Shown in pieces: positions 7,835 to 8,336 of a stretch of DNA of 8,336 nt; position 1 is the first letter of the stretch; each line of letters starts with the position of its first letter. Both the position numbers and the translations under genes were made by a program. The notes below the pieces were generated by a model. That model worked only from the letters and a program-made list of their open reading frames with translations, did not search any database and was not told the origin of the DNA. This stretch comes from Draconibacterium sp. (GTDB taxonomy: Bacteria; Bacteroidota; Bacteroidia; Bacteroidales; Prolixibacteraceae). The DNA lies in assembly GCA_015493625.1 (NCBI GenBank), contig WGCT01000007.1:1-8336 (forward strand), written 5' to 3'.

Positions 7835-7867
7835 CAGCGCTTAAAAAAGCAGAGTTCTTTAAAATAA

Positions 7868-7916
7868 GCGAGAATAGCTCAGTTGGTAGTCCGTCAGCCG
7901 ACGGATGCCAAGGTCG
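7868..7916 (+). pseudogene. tRNA-Gly-like 5' remnant, copy 1
   Basis: Bases 7868-7889 are identical to the first 22 bases of the full-length tRNA-Gly at 8108 (acceptor 5' strand and most of the D arm). The next 11 bases of the tRNA (8130-8140, the end of the D arm and the 5' side of the anticodon arm) are replaced by 17 bases. These include a hairpin TCCGTC (7890-7895), AGCC, GACGGA (7900-7905). The tRNA sequence then resumes for ten bases, GCCAAGGTCG (7907-7916), before homology is lost. There is no T arm or matching acceptor strand, so it cannot be a working tRNA. Whether the retained GCC and hairpin have a function is unknown. Confidence 0.82.
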
Positions 7917-7987
7917 TCAGATTTTCAAATAAAAATAAATTTTATTGAAAATGAGATTTCGCGAGACAGAAGCATTCTTTAGAATAA

Positions 7988-8036
7988 GCGAGAATAGCTC
8001 AGTTGGTAGTCCGTCAGCCGACGGATGCCAAGGTCG
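7988..8036 (+). pseudogene. tRNA-Gly-like 5' remnant, copy 2
   Basis: This copy is identical over the remnant itself to copy 1, including the replacement hairpin (8010-8015 with 8020-8025). Just after it, the change A to G at 8039 creates CGTCGG (8035-8040). That could pair with CCGACG (8018-8023) as an alternative hairpin, an option copy 1 lacks. Like copy 1 it has no T arm or 3' acceptor strand. Confidence 0.82.
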
Positions 8037-8107
8037 TCGGATTTTCAAATAAAAATAAATTTTATTGAAAATGAGATTTCGCGAGACAGAAGCATTATTT
8101 AGAATAA

Positions 8108-8163
<56 letters not shown>

Positions 8164-8180
<17 letters not shown>

Positions 8181-8240
8181 CAGTGGAAAAGGGCGAGAAG
8201 CCTGTCCCGATATACGTCAGGGAGTCCCGTTTCCCGCTCA
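8164..8240 (+). repeat. Direct repeat of the tRNA-Gly 3' end (19 bases, att-like)
   Basis: The last 17 bases of tRNA-Gly plus the next two, GAGTCCCGTTTCCCGCTCA (8164-8182), recur exactly at 8222-8240, 58 bases later. A tRNA 3' end repeated directly is the usual footprint of site-specific integration and excision at a tRNA gene, but a simple local duplication would look the same. The 39 bases between the copies include CCTGTCCCGATATACGTCAGG (8201-8221), an imperfect palindrome at its ends. No integrase is in the window. Confidence 0.7.
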
Positions 8241-8249
8241 AAAAAAGAG

Positions 8250-8276
8250 AGGAGAGATAATCTCGTTTCTCGCACA
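8250..8276 (+). other. Degenerate third copy of the tRNA-Gly tail
   Basis: TCTCGTTTCTCGCACA (8261-8276) matches the tRNA-Gly tail TCCCGTTTCCCGCTCA at 13 of 16 positions. Its TTCTCGC (8267-8273) is a perfect complement of the acceptor strand GCGAGAA, unlike the tail of the full-length gene. The bases before it (8250-8266) could form four of five T-stem pairs but lack the TTCGA loop, so it is a decayed remnant, or chance. Confidence 0.4.
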
Positions 8277-8289
8277 GAATGATTAGGAT

Positions 8290-8336
8290 GCCCGGATGGT
8301 GGAATTGGTAGACACGTTGGACTTAAAATCCAATGA
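8290..8336 (+). tRNA. tRNA-Leu (anticodon TAA), 5' part, cut by the window end
   Basis: The sequence starts with the acceptor strand GCCCGGA and a leucine-type D arm (GGTGGAATTGGTAGACAC). The anticodon arm follows: TTGGA-CTTAAAA-TCCAA, with TAA at 8324-8326, so it decodes UUA and UUG. The long variable arm, T arm and 3' acceptor strand lie beyond 8336. No promoter is visible between tRNA-Gly and this gene, so it is probably co-transcribed from the promoter at 7804-7834. Confidence 0.93.

Noticed and set aside
7861..8100. CRISPR array or T-box leader as an explanation of the tandem repeats
   Set aside because: The units are 120 bp, head to tail and without unique spacers, so it is not a CRISPR array. 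No T-box specifier/antiterminator arrangement or downstream amino-acid gene is visible.
8241..8270. Terminator between tRNA-Gly and tRNA-Leu
   Set aside because: The only hairpin, GAGAT-A-ATCTC (8254-8264), has a one-base loop if fully paired and is followed by only three T's.

Overview
The window looks like a Bacteroidota chromosome, most likely order Bacteroidales and possibly Prolixibacteraceae-like (the family is inference). Three things point there. Several promoters match the Bacteroidota pattern TTTG, about 19 bases, then TAnnTTTG. Shine-Dalgarno sites are mostly absent. The proteins (WcaJ-type sugar transferase C-terminus, M16 peptidase, PSP1/RicT protein with a basic tail, MutS with GPNMAGKSA) have a Bacteroidota flavour.

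Layout: bases 1-401 hold the C-terminal end of a polyprenyl-phosphate sugar phosphotransferase cut by the window edge. Bases 402-977 have no protein gene but carry a complete tRNA-Phe(GAA) unit on the minus strand, with its own promoter and terminator, and then the promoter of the next operon. Bases 978-2858 form a two-gene plus-strand operon: an M16 zinc peptidase and a CCoAOMT-like O-methyltransferase. A convergent minus-strand gene, 2877-3998, encodes a PSP1-domain (RicT/YaaT-like) protein. It is separated by a 275-base divergent intergenic region from mutS (4274-6892), whose promoter lies so close to the ATG that the mRNA should be nearly leaderless.

Downstream of mutS the base composition changes. 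An AT-rich, AGA-using, overlapping gene pair (6951-7749) encodes an unrecognised 100-residue acidic protein and a DUF6398-type protein with a helix-turn-helix-like segment. It looks like a small accessory cassette inserted between housekeeping loci.

The end of the window (7750-8336) is the most unusual part. A near-perfect Bacteroidota promoter reads into two almost identical 120-bp tandem units (117 of 120 bases alike). Each unit starts like the 5' half of tRNA-Gly, but has a small hairpin in place of the 5' side of the anticodon arm. They are followed by a full-length tRNA-Gly(GCC), an exact second copy of its last 19 bases, a third degenerate copy of its tail, and the start of tRNA-Leu(TAA). 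The full-length tRNA-Gly has an A-C mismatch in its acceptor stem, whereas the third, degenerate tail would pair with that stem perfectly. The locus thus looks like a rearranged tRNA-Gly array or integration hotspot, and may be transcribed as one structured precursor. No CRISPR array, transposase or defence system is visible.
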